The notes below the pieces were generated by a model. It saw only the letters and a list, made by a program, of their open reading frames with translations. It made no database searches and was not told the DNA's origin. This document shows, one piece after another, positions 31,428-42,881 of a stretch of DNA of 64,000 nucleotides (within the stretch, counting starts at the first letter, position 1; each line of letters opens with the position of its first letter). The DNA is from Aradus depressus (Eukaryota; Arthropoda; Insecta; Hemiptera; Aradidae): positions 36,659,087 to 36,723,086 of the forward strand of contig OY759216.1 of the NCBI GenBank assembly GCA_963662175.1, in the 5' to 3' direction. The position numbers and the translations under genes are program-made.

Positions 31428-31528
31428 CCGGCTTTCGTGAGTACATTAAATTACTGACCCTTTACATAACTTCCCCTATATTTCGTACAGCTGGGGAAGT
31501 AAAATTACCCCCCCCCCCCCCCCCCCCT
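31428..31528 (+). repeat. Family R terminus followed by poly(C)
   Basis: ATTACTGACCCTTTACATAA, CTTCCCCTATATTTCGTACAGCTGGGGAAG with clear hairpin arms, then about 20 C at 31508-31527. Homopolymer length may be inexact in the assembly. Confidence 0.78.
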
Positions 31529-31904
31529 CCACCTTACCAGAGAATGAAGATTTTCATCTAAATTGTAACTTTCTGGTGAAATGTCAGGTCAAAAGTTCAA
31601 CAGTCATGAAATAATTGAATTAAACCGAAAGGGAATGACATTCAGAAACGTCCCATATTCGTATAATTCATTTCCTGGCTACCGAGATTTTTGTTTTAAT
31701 TCTAAAAAATGCTTTGAATCAAAAATTGATTTTGGAAGTTTGGAAAGTCATGATAAAGGGAATGACATTTTGTACGTTCACGTGCATTGAATAGAATCGT
31801 CGGCATCGTTTGAAGAAAATTAAACAATGAGAAAGGTTGAACTCTTAAGTCCCCTCTCTCTATACTATGGGCCAAGCTAGACCAATCCATTGGTCACCAA
31901 TATT
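31529..31904. other. Unassigned sequence
   Basis: A 69-codon plus frame at 31581-31790 is partly mirrored by a minus frame. No domain seen. Confidence 0.4.
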
Positions 31905-32010
31905 GGCGTAATGGCGGCGCTGGCTTGGACCTTGGCTCCACATACTGGCCCAGCCATTGGCCCAGTATCATGGCCAAATCTTGGACCAGCACTAGGACCA
32001 GTAGAAAAAC
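31905..32010 (+). repeat. Degenerate TTGGCCCAG-type short repeat
   Basis: Successive variants CTTGGACCTTGGC, ACTGGCCCAG, CATTGGCCCAG, CATGGCCAAATC, CTTGGACCAG and CTAGGACCAG, about 10-12 bp apart. The overlapping 97-codon frame at 31890 is low in complexity (AP, GP) and probably not a gene. Confidence 0.65.
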
Positions 32011-32640
32011 AGCTCCGAACGCCAACGTTTACCAACACAAGCCAACCCCTCTCAACACAGTGGCCCAGCAGGATTCGGCCATTGCCTGTCCCAAAGTGTA
32101 GAGGACCTATTAGAACCAGGCTCTGCGGAGCCCCTTCACCACATACTCCGTTTTTCCGAGCATCTCAATTTTTCACAATATAATTAGTTTTCACACATGA
32201 AGTCTCATAAAATCGACCCGAAATCGACTCTTCATCAATGTATTTTTTAGAATTAACAACAAAAATCTGAGTAGCCAGGAATATGAGACCTTTCTTTCCA
32301 TTTCGCATTCATTCTGCAGACAGACAGAGGTCAGGTAAGTAACATTGCAAGGGAGTGTTGAAAAACTAGAGAAATTATACAATTAATAAAAATTACTGTC
32401 TTCTTCTTGAAATGTATTTTAATTCACAACCAGTTTTGCATTCCTTGCATTAGGTTCAAGAAAAAATAATAATGAGCAAAGGGGTGCATGGTAACTCTTC
32501 AAACCAGTTTCCGGGAATGACAAATCACTTACCCCCTATTCCCCCTCTCTCTTATTTTTTCCTTAACCTGTTGCAGAAAATGCGAAACCCGTTCTGAATA
32601 AAACATAGATTTACACCCCTATTTGGACTCCCACGACTTC
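32011..32640. other. Unassigned sequence
   Basis: Nothing recognised. Confidence 0.4.
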
Positions 32641-33040
32641 TTGTAAAAGAAACTATTCTTTATTATGCCTGGATACGTTTGTGTGATATCGTGTTATTAG
32701 CAATGACATCTACGCAACCTACCCGGCTATCTAGAGGTTGCCACTCTCCTTCGTATTGTCCTCAAGAAGGAAGTAAAAGACTGAAAATAAACGAAATACA
32801 CGGAAGAGACCTGGATAATCAGAGAGGAAAAGGATATTGCGAATAGAATGTCCTGTCATTCTCTTTTAAGGAAATAGCCCTTCGTTTTTCTTTCTTTTTC
32901 TTCTTCCTATTTTTCCTTTTCCCGAAGAAAGAAACATTTTCGCAGGTACCTTCTCTTCATGGAAAATACTTTGCTGCACTATTGTATACCTACTCTTGTA
33001 GATTATAAAGGATAACGGCAATGGCAGATCTACAGTTTTG
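32641..33040 (+). repeat. 400-bp repeat, inverted copy at 62085-62482
   Basis: Sequence from AAACTATTCTTTATTATGCC through CCCGGCTATCTAGAGGTTGC, TCAAGAAGGAAGTAAAAGAC, ACACGGAAGAGACCTGGATA and a pyrimidine-rich tract to AATGGCAGATC is repeated as its reverse complement about 29 kb away, with only scattered differences. The element class is unknown. Confidence 0.9.
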
Positions 33041-33303
33041 GGGCTATAAGGCTTCCTTTTTTTTTTTTTGCAAAGGATTAAAGTAAAATTTATTTTCGGA
33101 AAAATTTAGAAGTTCCATTTTTTATACCCAGGAACCATCTGACATATTCAAATACATCCAGTATAATAAACAGGTACATAATCAAATGTCTTACTTGCGT
33201 AGAGAGATTGCCTTTGAGAATAATTTAGTTGAAATGTCAAAATCCCAGGGTGCACATTTTGTCTTCAGAACAACTTACCTGAAACAAAAAGAGCAAAAAT
33301 GTT

Positions 33304-33350
33304 CAGTCAGGAATATATATATAATATATTATATTATATATATATAACAA
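33304..33350 (+). repeat. TA-rich simple repeat
   Basis: Alternating T and A with occasional TT or AA. Confidence 0.9.
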
Positions 33351-33612
33351 ATTAATTACACAAAACAATATAATACACACAAAACGAAGTGAAAATATAA
33401 TATATAAATAATAAAAATAAGATAAAATATTCTCTGTCATCCCATTCCTCCAACTTAATGGAGGTAGGGAAGGTCACGGAGGATCGAGTGATTCCCCCGC
33501 GTTCCCAACTCGCCAGAGCACTGTCCAGCAGTGAAGGCAGACCAAGAAGGAGAGCTGAAGGTGGGAGGAGTACCTGAGGGAGAAGCGGCACACCCTAAAT
33601 ATTTTTGCTAAA

Positions 33613-34335
33613 TTATAGTAGCAGGTCGCTCGGCCAGCGCCGCTTCAGTCTTCGGGGGATGACAAGAGTCGAGCAACTGGATTGACATGGAGAGAAAGGT
33701 TAGAGTGGAATTAGGAGACTTGATGAGGTCAATAACAAAAGGAATTTCCCATTATGGAAGTAATGATTGGAAACAAAGAAGGGAGCATTGACAATTGTTC
33801 TTAGGACATTGATGTTAGATGGCTTAACACAATCCCATAGCTCGAGTCGTTATGTCCATATAGGTCTTATTATTGTCTTGTAAATAGTTAGTTTGTTTTC
33901 AATAGAAAGTCTGGAATGTCTGCTGAGCAGCTGGTAGAGCAGACAAAACCGTCTGTTCAGCTCCTGTCTTATTAGTCGTGTATGAAGGTTCCATGTCAGT
34001 CGTCGGTATAGAAATAATCCAAAGTAGCGGATTTGATGGGAGACAGGAATCGGAATATTATTGAAGGAAATCCGAGGACAGGATGGTTACACTTCTCTTT
34101 CTCTACGTTGATTTTCACTCGCCACTACCGACACCAATCCTTTTTGTGGAGAAAGTGTTGTTGGAGATTTTGGTAAGCTGCGGTAGGGTTTTGGCTCGAG
34201 GCAAGAATGTCTATATCGTCGGCAAAGGTTGCTAGGAGAGAGTGTTAAGACTTCTAGGAATATGAGCAGTGTGTAGAGGATGGGACCGTGGACACTTTCT
34301 TAAGGAACCCCCGCTTCAACAAGCACGTAGTCAGA
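33613..34335 (-). pseudogene. Jockey-type LINE, RT palm to C-terminus, decayed
   Basis: Reverse translation in several frames: LVEAGVPKK (decayed motif B) near 34305, then TFADDIDILASSQNPTAAYQ at 34160-34230 (motif C, FADD), QHFLHKKDWCR and VKINVEKEKC. After stops and shifts comes IPFVIDLIKSPNSTLTF, then PRRLKRRWPSDLLL with stop at 33613. The copy is full of stops. It is the only remnant here apart from the two young copies that still shows motif C. Confidence 0.85.
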
Positions 34336-34850
34336 ATGTTCATTACTCTGACGACTTTAAGAAGCGGTCAGAAAAGTAGAACTTGAGGAGGAAAGAAAAG
34401 TAGTTAGGTACATAGTTTTTCAGAGAGTTGCTCGTTTGATTGTTATTTTGATTGGGCCAACACCATTAACTGATCAATATGCAATTATCTCGGATTTTGA
34501 TCATTATTCTAAACTCTTCTCCAATCTCTAATCTCAGTGTTGTCATAATAGAATCAGTCCAATGGCATCGAATTTTGTTCTATTTCCCATTTCTGTTCTA
34601 TTCCATGGACTATTCTCATAGCCTTAGGAAGTTGTATAATTCTTAGTGTGTATCATGAGTTTTACATTATTTATAATTAATAAACTATAACATAACTGCA
34701 GTAGAATATAATAACTGCTGAATGTACATCAACTTATAATTGAATGTGTGCGAGCTATTCATTTTCTCTTATAATAATATAGTATAATCTCGCTAACTCG
34801 ACATACATTGGGTTAGCGTACTGCTGGATTACGACGAATTACTAGATATT
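34336..34850. other. Unassigned sequence
   Basis: Nothing recognised. Confidence 0.4.
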
Positions 34851-34888
34851 GAAAAAAAAGATCGTAGGTGAAACACTCTCAATATACT
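34851..34888 (+). repeat. Family R head, cut by SINE-B
   Basis: AAAAAAAAGATCGTAGGTGA AACACTCTCAATATACTT is the first part of R, ending where the T run of the SINE begins. Confidence 0.6.
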
Positions 34889-35098
34889 TTTTTTTTTTTT
34901 TTTTTTTTTTTGGCTTTATGTACGGTGCATATTAGCCATGTCAATGTGTTATATATAATTATTTAAGACATCCATGGCCCCGGGAGGGAGTTCTATCTAC
35001 GAAATAAAACTCACTCCCGGACGGGATTCGAACCCGCAAACCATGGTGAGACCATGCGACCAAAGCCCTACGCTCTAGCCCGCACGGCCACCATGACT
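34889..35098 (-). mobile_element. SINE-B copy
   Basis: Reverse strand: GCCATGGTGGCCGTGCGGGC-like head (near 35090), box B GGGTTCGAATCCCG, hairpin arms GAGTTTTAT and ATAGAACTC, GGGGCCATGGATGTC, and an A tail of about 25 nt (T run at 34889-34913). Confidence 0.92.
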
Positions 35099-35184
35099 CA
35101 AATAGTTATAAATCTAATTTATAACCTATCTTAATGTATACATTCTTATGCCGTATCGTACTAATTATTAGTCTCACTATTATA

Positions 35185-35245
35185 GTGGCCTGATGAAGGG
35201 ATGTAAGAACGTCACGAAATATCGTTCTGAAAAAGAAACTTCCGG
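35185..35245 (+). repeat. CTGATGAAG...CACGAAATATC motif fragment
   Basis: GGCCTGATGAAGGGATGTAA then GAACGTCACGAAATATCG has the two boxes of the hammerhead-like core, but with a different spacer stem (GATGT...ACGTC). It may be another Penelope-type end. Confidence 0.4.
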
Positions 35246-35359
35246 AAGATTTTAAGAACATTATCTTTATTCTTATAATTATAAAAACTTTATCTACTGT
35301 ATTTATTAAAATTATTATTTTTGTACTCATATTTTCAAGTATGTATTTATTCATTCCAT

Positions 35360-36216
35360 TTTATTTTTTTATTTGTGTAAAGTTTTCTAAAAAACCGTAG
35401 GTAAGTAGATTGTATTGTGTCGGGTACTGTGTATCATGACATCGTTATGAAGTGTTCTGTTGTTTATGTATGGGGGGCACTGTGTTATCAGTCTGAGGGT
35501 TTTTGACTGAAATGCCTGAATTCGTTTGATGTTGGATGTTTTTGCTGAACCGCATATCTGTGATCCGTATGTAAGTAAGTGTAACAGTTCCGTTTTTGTG
35601 TCATGTCGAATTTTCATCGTCTATTTAGAAGTCCGTAAAGTATTTTGAGTCGACGGTTCAGCGTGTTTCGTGTGAGATGTGTGTGAGGGCCATGTCTGTC
35701 TTCGGTCTAATGTCAGTCCTAGGTATCGTACAGTATGTTTCTCGTCGAAGTGAAAATGTGATGTGCTGTGATTTTTCTGTATTAAGTTTTATTTTCCATA
35801 TGTTGCACCAGTTTTCGATTTGAATGAGATGGTGTACAAATACAAACCCAGAAATACAAACATTATTTTCACAACACTTACCACAAAACCCAACACTTTG
35901 AATTATATTCGTTATTAATAATTTTTTTTACATTATTTTCCTTTACTTTCATCATCTCTCTTACCCATCCATCAAAATTGTCTTTCAAATACCTTTTTAT
36001 TTTTTTAATTTATTTTATATATTTATTTTTATTTATTTATTTTTTTCTTAGTTAAGATAAATTTTCGTCCCGAGGACCTACCACTGGGTGGCCTTCCTCT
36101 CACATGCCATTCACGCCAACATATCTGTACGTACTATCATAGATGCTGGTTGTTGAACTCTAGCAACAGTTGTATCTTTATAAATAAAAGGCAAAAAAAA
36201 AAAAAAAAAAAAAAAA
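35360..36216 (+). mobile_element. Jockey-type LINE with 5' inversion (twin-priming structure)
   Basis: Right part, 35829-36216, is in direct orientation: it begins TNTNPEIQTLFSQHLPQNPT, has the 3' UTR phrase ACCACTGGGTGGCCTTCCTC, and ends in an A tail (36193-36216). Left part, 35360-35828, is inverted: on the minus strand it reads QIENWCNIWKIKLNTEKSQ, TYGSQICGSAKTSNIKRIQA and QCPPYINNRTLHND, to about ACTTTACACAAAT. In element order the inverted part ends where the direct part begins (the LHTNPE position of the 22.2-kb copy). Both parts are 5'-truncated and carry stops. No clear target-site duplication was found. Confidence 0.85.
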
Positions 36217-36254
36217 TTTAATAGAATTGTTATTACTAATCACATGTTTGTCAG

Positions 36255-36470
36255 ATAAGAGTTAATAAGTCCTTAGTTTATTTAACTGGGAGGTAAAATA
36301 AACGTAAGTACGCTGTCCTTCGGATGGGATGTCCTTCGATGTGATGTCAGGTACTCGTTGAAGACCCCTACCCTAGGGAATAAAAGTTTAGGGTTGGCAA
36401 AATTATTAGTACTCCCATAGTAGAGTCGGGCTCATGTCCACCAGAGTGCTCTGGTAATAGGCGATATGAC
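36255..36470 (+). mobile_element. SINE-A, truncated at both ends
   Basis: CTTAGTTTATTTAACTGGGA, CTGTCCTTCGGATGGGATG, ACTCCCATAGTAGAGTCGGG and TAGGCGATATGACC. It lacks the tail. Confidence 0.85.
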
Positions 36471-36984
36471 CAAAAAGAAATACTGCATAACTTGCTATAT
36501 TAGGAAATGTCCGCTTTTCGGTTCTTTCTCACAAAGCAGTTTTCACACAATGGAACTTTTTCAAACTAGTACCCTCAGGAACCGGAGCTGTCAACGTATT
36601 CATACATATTCTTGTCGTAAATTCGCTTTGAGAAGAAGCATAGGCTGAACACTTACATATTCACAGCTTGGATTATCATTCTATACATACCCAAGTAGGA
36701 TGGATATATTTCAGTTGAATTCGTTTCAGAGAATCCAAGAGTAAAAAATATTAAGTGTTGAGCAGACTTTCTCCAAGGATTTATTTTTTTTAACAGAAAA
36801 TTAATATTGACAGAAGAAACCAATAAATAATTTAGTGAAAAATAAAGGGAAGTAATATATTAACTCTCGGAACAATGTATCAGTACAGTGTATAGAATAA
36901 GCAACATTTTACGGCACTTCAAACTCAGATTCGTTTTACAATTCGTGTTTAGTAGGAATAATCAGTTCAACCTATGCAATATTC
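36471..36984. other. Unassigned sequence
   Basis: Nothing recognised. Confidence 0.4.
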
Positions 36985-37195
36985 AGCCAAGTTGGCCAAT
37001 TGAAAGAGGACTAGGGGAGGGGGCTAAACTCGAAAAGCCCAATAACTACAGATGTAATGAAAGTATCAACACGAAATTAAGAATGTAAAAAAAAGTCAAA
37101 ACCCCATGAATACCACCCCTTTTAATTTTCAGCGAAATCGGCCGAAAGGAATACAGGGGATGGAGGGGAATCAAATCAAAAACCCGAATACCCGA
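36985..37195 (-). repeat. Family R repeat, fragment
   Basis: CCAATTGAAAGAGGACTAGG, CCCAATAACTACAGATGTAA, TTTTCAGCGAAATCGGCCGA and AAAACCCGAATACCCGATG: R blocks in reverse. Confidence 0.75.
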
Positions 37196-37409
37196 TGTTT
37201 CGAACTAATGATTTCAAATTTCAGCAAAGAGAATAGTCGAGTTTATAAAGAAAAGAGAATAGAGTTTTTAATAGCAATGTGTATCGAATAGAAAATATCG
37301 ATACTATGTATCGAAATATTGATACACAATAATAACGGGACGCAAATTATGGATATATCTATAAACTGCAAAACTATTTCTGCGACCTGCTTCGATATAG
37401 TGAAGTGAT

Positions 37410-37622
37410 TTTTTTTTTTTTTTTGGCCTTATATCCTTTGCATATTAGCCATGTCTCTTATGAAGTTGTTATCTAGTTATTTGCAACATCCATGGCCCCG
37501 GGAGTCAGTTCTATCTGCGAACTAAAACCCACTCCCCGACGGGATTCGAACCCGCAAACCATGGTGAGACCATGCGACCAAAGCCCTACGCTCTAGCCCG
37601 CACGACCACCATGGTGGCCCCC
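37410..37622 (-). mobile_element. SINE-B copy
   Basis: Reverse strand: CCATGGTGGTCGTGCGGGC head, box B GGGTTCGAATCCCG, GGGGCCATGGATGTTGC, and an A tail (T run at 37410-37424). Same organisation as the 34889 copy. Confidence 0.92.
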
Positions 37623-37654
37623 AATAATTAAGTTATATAACCTTCCATTGTACG

Positions 37655-37713
37655 AACCTGCTATCTTTAGCTCATCAAGTAAGCACGCATACCACTGAGC
37701 TACCGGCGCCCTC
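37655..37713 (-). mobile_element. SINE-A head only
   Basis: Reverse strand: GAGGGCGCCGGTAGCTCAGT GGTATGCGTGCTTACTTGATGAGCT. It stops before box B. It lies 30 bp from the SINE-B head, both on the minus strand. Confidence 0.85.
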
Positions 37714-38980
37714 AATAATGTTTTATGGGAATGGGATAGGAATAGTTTTTTTTGGCGCTTAACTGCATGGTTTTTAGCACCGTAATGTTTTATGTGAGAT
37801 GGGTTGTGTAAGGGAATTTTCAAGTATATTAATATATAGTGTACATCAGCTATATTATTCTCATAACTTATGGGATTCAGAATATATTTGATATATAAAT
37901 GTTTCGGGCTTTTTTTCCCATTATCAGTATCGAAAGTGGAAGCCGTCGATAAATTGTCACAATCCCCAACAAGGTTACCGGTTAGGCCGGTTAAGCGAGA
38001 ATCGGGAATGGATAATACAGTACTGCACAACGGATTATCTTTCTATGCATATCGGAGTGGGAAATCGAGTCTCTCTCTATCGGCTATGAACACATAAGTA
38101 CACACATCGGCTTTAGAAACGCACAAAAAAATGTTATCGATACGAAATATCGAAGTAGTAATTATCGAAAACAAAAATATATCGATAAGCATCGTCATTT
38201 CTCAAGATGGGGAAAAACATTCGTTTGTCATAGTCTATACATTAAGCGTATAGGAATGTCTTGAGTTCGACGTTTCCCAGTTTTTGATAATTATCTCTAG
38301 TCGGTTGTCTTCTTATTCAAACAAAAAAAAAATATTCTATTTGTATTCTCCCGAAAGACCTTTCTACCATATCACTATGAATATAGGAAGTGTCACACAG
38401 TTATGTACAAAGGAGTCACAAAACGACGAAACAAATGGCTGATACACGTGAAATCTAGACTAGATCCAGAATATTATGTGGGAAAAGTAGTGATATTCCT
38501 CTTCACCAGAAGAAACTAGAGGCCCTCCGCTGATTGAAACCTATGACAATGTGGTGGTAGAAAGTATGTGTCTGATCTAAAAGCGTCAAAGGACACGTTG
38601 ATTGGCTAAGGTGATAAATGTGGTGATTGTAGTGACTGGACCTTTCATGTGGTGTGAGTGATGAGGTTAACTGGTGACCAGTCACAGGCTCTTTCTAATC
38701 ATGTCGGTATGTCATCAGGGTAGGAAGGGTCCTAGTGATCTGGACGCTGGGAGTCTGAGGTGCTAAGGTTAGAATCATCTCCCAAACTTCAGATCAATGA
38801 AATTGGCAAGCAGCATGACAGAATCGCAGTTCAGGCCTAGTTGACATTGCAAGGCCGGTATTGAATTGCGCCATCGTAAACCACCACATATTCCTTTATT
38901 GAACTGCGCTCATTTGAAAAATGGTATAAATTGAAAAACATTGAACTCCACCAAAACACATTTCATTAACACTGCCTATG
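37714..38980. other. Unassigned sequence, 1.2 kb
   Basis: Short frames (37593-38097, 38503-38685) overlap SINE or each other and show no domain. AT-rich phrases with ATCGATA recur at 37270-37330 and 38130-38190. Nothing else recognised. Confidence 0.4.
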
Positions 38981-38984
38981 TACA

Positions 38985-39600
38985 TATAATAATAATAATA
39001 TAACTTGTATTGTTTAAAGGGATCACCCCTGTACAATGGAGTCAGTGACCATTACATTTACAATATTAACATAATAATGACACATATAAAAGAATACACA
39101 TATAAAACAATAATGACATATATAAAGAAACCTTTAACAAACTGAATAAATAACATGAATACATTTAAAAAAATATAAATAAAATAAGTAATTACAAATT
39201 AATAATAATAATGTAACACAGACAGTAAATATGAAGTGGAGATTTAGGTATTGAATATCAATATAATATGTAAGTTGAAATACATTATTCGTTAACAATG
39301 AATGATCTAAGTTTCAGAGCGCTGATCAAATAATAGAAAATATTTGAGATATCATTTTTATTATGGGCCAGGAGTAATGTATGAAAGTTGAATCGGTCTA
39401 TACTGATACTCTGAGGCAGGAAGTGGCTTCTAATGGGGGAGTATATCGGACAGGATATTATCAGGTGGTATACGTTTTTCAATTCATTTTTATTGCAGAT
39501 TGTACAAAGTTCTTGGGGATTAAGGGTGTATACATTATTATATCTCTCCACATATATCTATGTACATATTATATATCTATAGTCACAGGGAATAAATGTA
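38985..39600 (-). pseudogene. LINE C-terminus with Cys-His motif and (TAA)-type tail
   Basis: Reverse translation at 39285-39551: NNVYTLNPQELCTICNKNEL, then KNVYHLIISCPIYSPIRSHF, a C-x2-C...H...C zinc-knuckle-like segment typical of the end of many non-LTR retrotransposon ORF2 proteins. The 3' UTR runs to an (ATT)n tract at 38985-39000. It is not one of the Jockey lineages, which end in RRLKR-W-RDLL. The clade is not decided. Confidence 0.72.
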
Positions 39601-40339
39601 AGTCTAAATTCGTAACTTTTCAGGGCAGCACTTTTTTACTTTTGCATTAATCGTATAAATCCAGTTTCTGGAATAAATTATGTTTGCATCATTATTAATC
39701 ACATACCTTCTAAATATGTGAGTGAATGAAAATGAATATTGTTAATCCTTTTTTGGATTTTCCCTTAGTTGCCTAATCATTCCCCATCACTTACCTAATT
39801 ATTGACCACACTTACCTAATTATTTACCATATTTTTTGAAATACTCGTGAATGATGCCTCTCCAAAGTTGATTTAACCGAAAACGCCCTCTTCACTTGGA
39901 ATAGTCTGCCGTAGTGAATACATGGTTAAATGCAGTTATCTCATGAATGATTCCTCAAAGAAGTAGATTGTTGATTTAACCGAGAACGTACACAATTTAC
40001 GAGATACAAAGAACCCACATCTTTATAATTCCGAAAGTATTAGATTCTTCACAGTGCGCAGATGGCTTGGGAGATGATCACAGTACACTTAACTCATTTT
40101 GGCCATTTTACGACTTAACAACTTATTCCCTGTGACCATAGATATTACCTGACAAAGTGAAAAAGTTTGTATAAATTATAAGAATGTATTGGTAACACTA
40201 CAAAATTGTGGCATAGAAACCACTTACTCCTAGTAAATCCAGTTGATGTATCCGAAAAATTGAATTAGTAACATTCATATCTTTAACCATTTTTAGGTTT
40301 AAAAAAACTACATCAAACGGTCAATTCCAGTTTGGTGGA
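39601..40339. other. Unassigned sequence with weak internal repeats
   Basis: TGAATGATGCCTC...GTTGATTTAACCGA and TGAATGATTCCTC...GTTGATTTAACCGA recur about 115 bp apart near 39850 and 39945. No coding signal. Confidence 0.45.
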
Positions 40340-40445
40340 ATAGGCAATATTTCAAAAATAACTTTGTTTTATTTATTTATTACAAGTTCCACAATATGTC
40401 CACGTTCCTCAACTTAGAAGTTGATACGAGTATGTATCGTAATAA
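40340..40445 (+). repeat. Relative of the 61.4-kb palindrome arm
   Basis: TGGTGGAATAGGCAATATTT, TTTGTTTTATTTATTTATTA, CAAGTTCCACAATATGTCCA and TTCCTCAACTTAGAAGTTG match 61540-61640. The inner CCGGTTTCGGC half is absent. Confidence 0.8.
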
Positions 40446-40569
40446 ACTATTTATTCTATGAAGCTTAAACTGGTCAGTTATTAGAACTAAAAACAGTTTT
40501 TTTCAAGTCGTACTTACGCTTTGTCCTTTTATTTTTCCTTTTTTATACAAGAATTTATTCCTGCTATAT

Positions 40570-40775
40570 GCATGTGTACTGTGACTCCTCCTTTTCGACC
40601 GATTTGGCTGACAATCAATAGGTGTCGTCGTTAAAGGGTTCTGGATTCACATGTAAAATGTTTTGTCTCTCGGAAGTTATCGGGTTCACAGACAGATTTT
40701 TTTTTCATATTTGGAATCTGGAGATTAGGAAACATGAAATTCATGAATTTTTGACCGATTACATAAGTTGGGAAA
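40570..40775 (+). repeat. Family R repeat, 3' part
   Basis: TTTTCGACCGATTTGGCTGA, GGTGTCGTCGTTAAAGGGTT, TCTCGGAAGTTATCGGGTTC and GACCGATTACATAAGTTGGG. Confidence 0.78.
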
Positions 40776-41054
40776 GTAATAAACCAACGGAACCCTTCAA
40801 TGTGTTGCTATGCAAGGGGTTGCTTATAATATTATTATTATTATTTATTTATTAACCAATATTCTAAGGCGTGTAGAAGTTTGAATATACAGTGGATTAA
40901 CTGATATCACTTGTATTCGATCAATTAATTCAGAGGATTATTTCATCAAGAGAACGTGCCTCGTATTGACTGAGTCGCAATTAGTCGCGTTCTGCTCCTA
41001 AAACCACAAAATATAACGTACCTCTCGTTGTGGTATATTGAAGGTACATATGTA

Positions 41055-41155
41055 TACCACTTCCCCAGCTGTATGAAGTGTAGAAGAAGTTATGTAATCG
41101 GTCAGAAATTTGAAGTTGAGTTTTACCAAAATTTCATATTTTCCGATACTCCGAC
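41055..41155 (-). repeat. Family R terminal block
   Basis: CACTTCCCCAGCTGTATGAA...GAAGAAGTTATGTAATCGG and ATTTCATATTTTCCGATAC in reverse orientation. Confidence 0.78.
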
Positions 41156-41754
41156 AAAATGAAAAAAATTAAATTGGTCAAGTGTAAACTATACTTTCAC
41201 AATTAGTGTTCCGTGCCATCAGCCCCCCAGTTATAAGGAAATAAATAATTAAATTGTTTATAACGATGGCGCAGGAATTTTTGAATCCAGATAATTTTGG
41301 CTCAATCTACACCCAATTCTCAATGTTCATGATTTTTTTAAAAATTTTCTGAGCAATCCTTTTGGTGATAAGGGTCAGGAACACCAATTTTTAAGCGTTT
41401 TTCCCCAAAAAATGTATAACAAAAAAGGATAGAAAAATACATCATATATATTGTTGTATTCGTGCTTCAATAATCTTTCATTTGACACCCTGCACGATGC
41501 CCTTGAAAAACGTTTTTTTTTTTAAATTTCCCAATTTACTCCCTGAAATTAACCACCCCCAGAATCAAAATTCAACTTTTTATATTTCACGATTCATAAT
41601 TGGGCTACCATACTATCTCCATGCTAAATTTGAAATTATTACGACGAATAGTTTGAGAGAAAATCGCCTGTGACCTTCTGGCCCGACGGACACCAAAGTG
41701 ATTCCATAAGTGTTCCGTTTTGCTAATTTTGGCACAGAACAAAATAATTTCATG
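41156..41754. other. Unassigned sequence, possible insert in family R
   Basis: Lies between two minus-strand R fragments that together make one copy, so it is probably an insertion. GTGTTCCGTGCCATCAG at the left and the inverted pair CGGAACAC / TCTGTGCC at the right hint at weak terminal inverted repeats. No transposase. Confidence 0.4.
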
Positions 41755-41935
41755 TGTGAATTGTAAACTGTATAAGGACGAATTTTATTAATTTTCAGTG
41801 GCATCGGCAGAAGGGAAGGAGGGATCAGAGGAGGGCTCAACTCTAACCCATGAATAACTGCCGATGTAATGAATATATCGTCATGAAATTTCATATTCGA
41901 AGTTGTCAAATTTCAGCGACTACTTTTTTTTTTGC
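41755..41935 (-). repeat. Family R, remainder of the interrupted copy
   Basis: TTCAGTGGCATCGGCAGAAG, ATGAATAACTGCCGATGTAA and ATATCGTCATGAAATTTCAT. Confidence 0.75.
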
Positions 41936-42060
41936 ATTTGCCCAGTAATATCGATGTGAAATGAATTAGAGAGTGGGGAGAATGATCTATAAGATCTATA
42001 ACAGGTCACTACGCTCTGCTTACATAAATACGAAATGTTGAAGTCAATATATTTTACGAT

Positions 42061-42260
42061 TTTTTTTCTTTTTTTGGCCTTCTGTACGGTGCATATTAGC
42101 CATGTCAATGTGTTAACTAATTAACGACATCTATGGCCCCGGGAGGGAGTTCTATCTACGAAATAAAACTCACTCCCGGACGGGATTCGAACCCGCAAAC
42201 CATGGTGAGACCATGCGACCAAAGCCCTACACTCTAGTCCGCACGGCCACCATGGCTCCC
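42061..42260 (-). mobile_element. SINE-B copy
   Basis: Reverse strand: GGAGCCATGGTGGCCGTGCG, box B GGGTTCGAATCCCG, hairpin arms, GGGGCCATAGATGTCG, and an A tail (T runs at 42061-42075). Confidence 0.92.
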
Positions 42261-42881
42261 CTGCCCGTATTTTCAAATCTATGTCTATAGTGGAGTTAAT
42301 AATGTTGCAGTCAGATGTAGTTAATAATGATACAAAAGTAATGTTTGCGTGGACGCATCCCTCTGCTATTCATACACAATTAAAATTCAGCAATGATAAG
42401 TACAGAACGAAAAGTAAACAGTTATTAAAAGTGGAATAACGAATCCTGCGCTACTGATAATATCAGCAAATTTCGCTTTCATAGATCGACTATTCAAGTC
42501 CAACAAACTGACTTCTCTTGCCCAACGAATTCATGCTCGTTAGTTGCAGAATGTTTTCAGTACTGGTCTGAATGCCGGCTGAATATTAGGAAAAATGTGA
42601 AATATTGTTTTTTGTTTTTTGTTCTGTGGAAAATGTATGGGAAGACCAAAATATGAAAAATATTCAAATGTATGAAAAATGTTCAAATGTAAACGGAATG
42701 GTTAGGACCTGTATCAAACTATTTATAGATACATGGAACAGAGTTTTGAAAGAATTTTAAATTCAACATGGCATCCGGTATCTATTGATTTGTCTAGACT
42801 TCCATATGATTAGTCAAATCAAGAGATATTTTCTATATAATACTTAACATTTTCTGTAGAGATATTGAGAAACACATAATA
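42261..42881. other. Unassigned sequence
   Basis: Nothing recognised. Confidence 0.4.

Noticed and set aside
31506..31528. Poly(C), and poly(G) runs at 2520, 50007 and 53383, as functional signals
   Set aside because: Homopolymers whose length may be a sequencing or assembly effect; no other evidence.
37593..38030. 145-codon minus-strand frame as a host gene
   Set aside because: Its C-terminal third is SINE-A and SINE-B sequence and the rest has no recognised domain.
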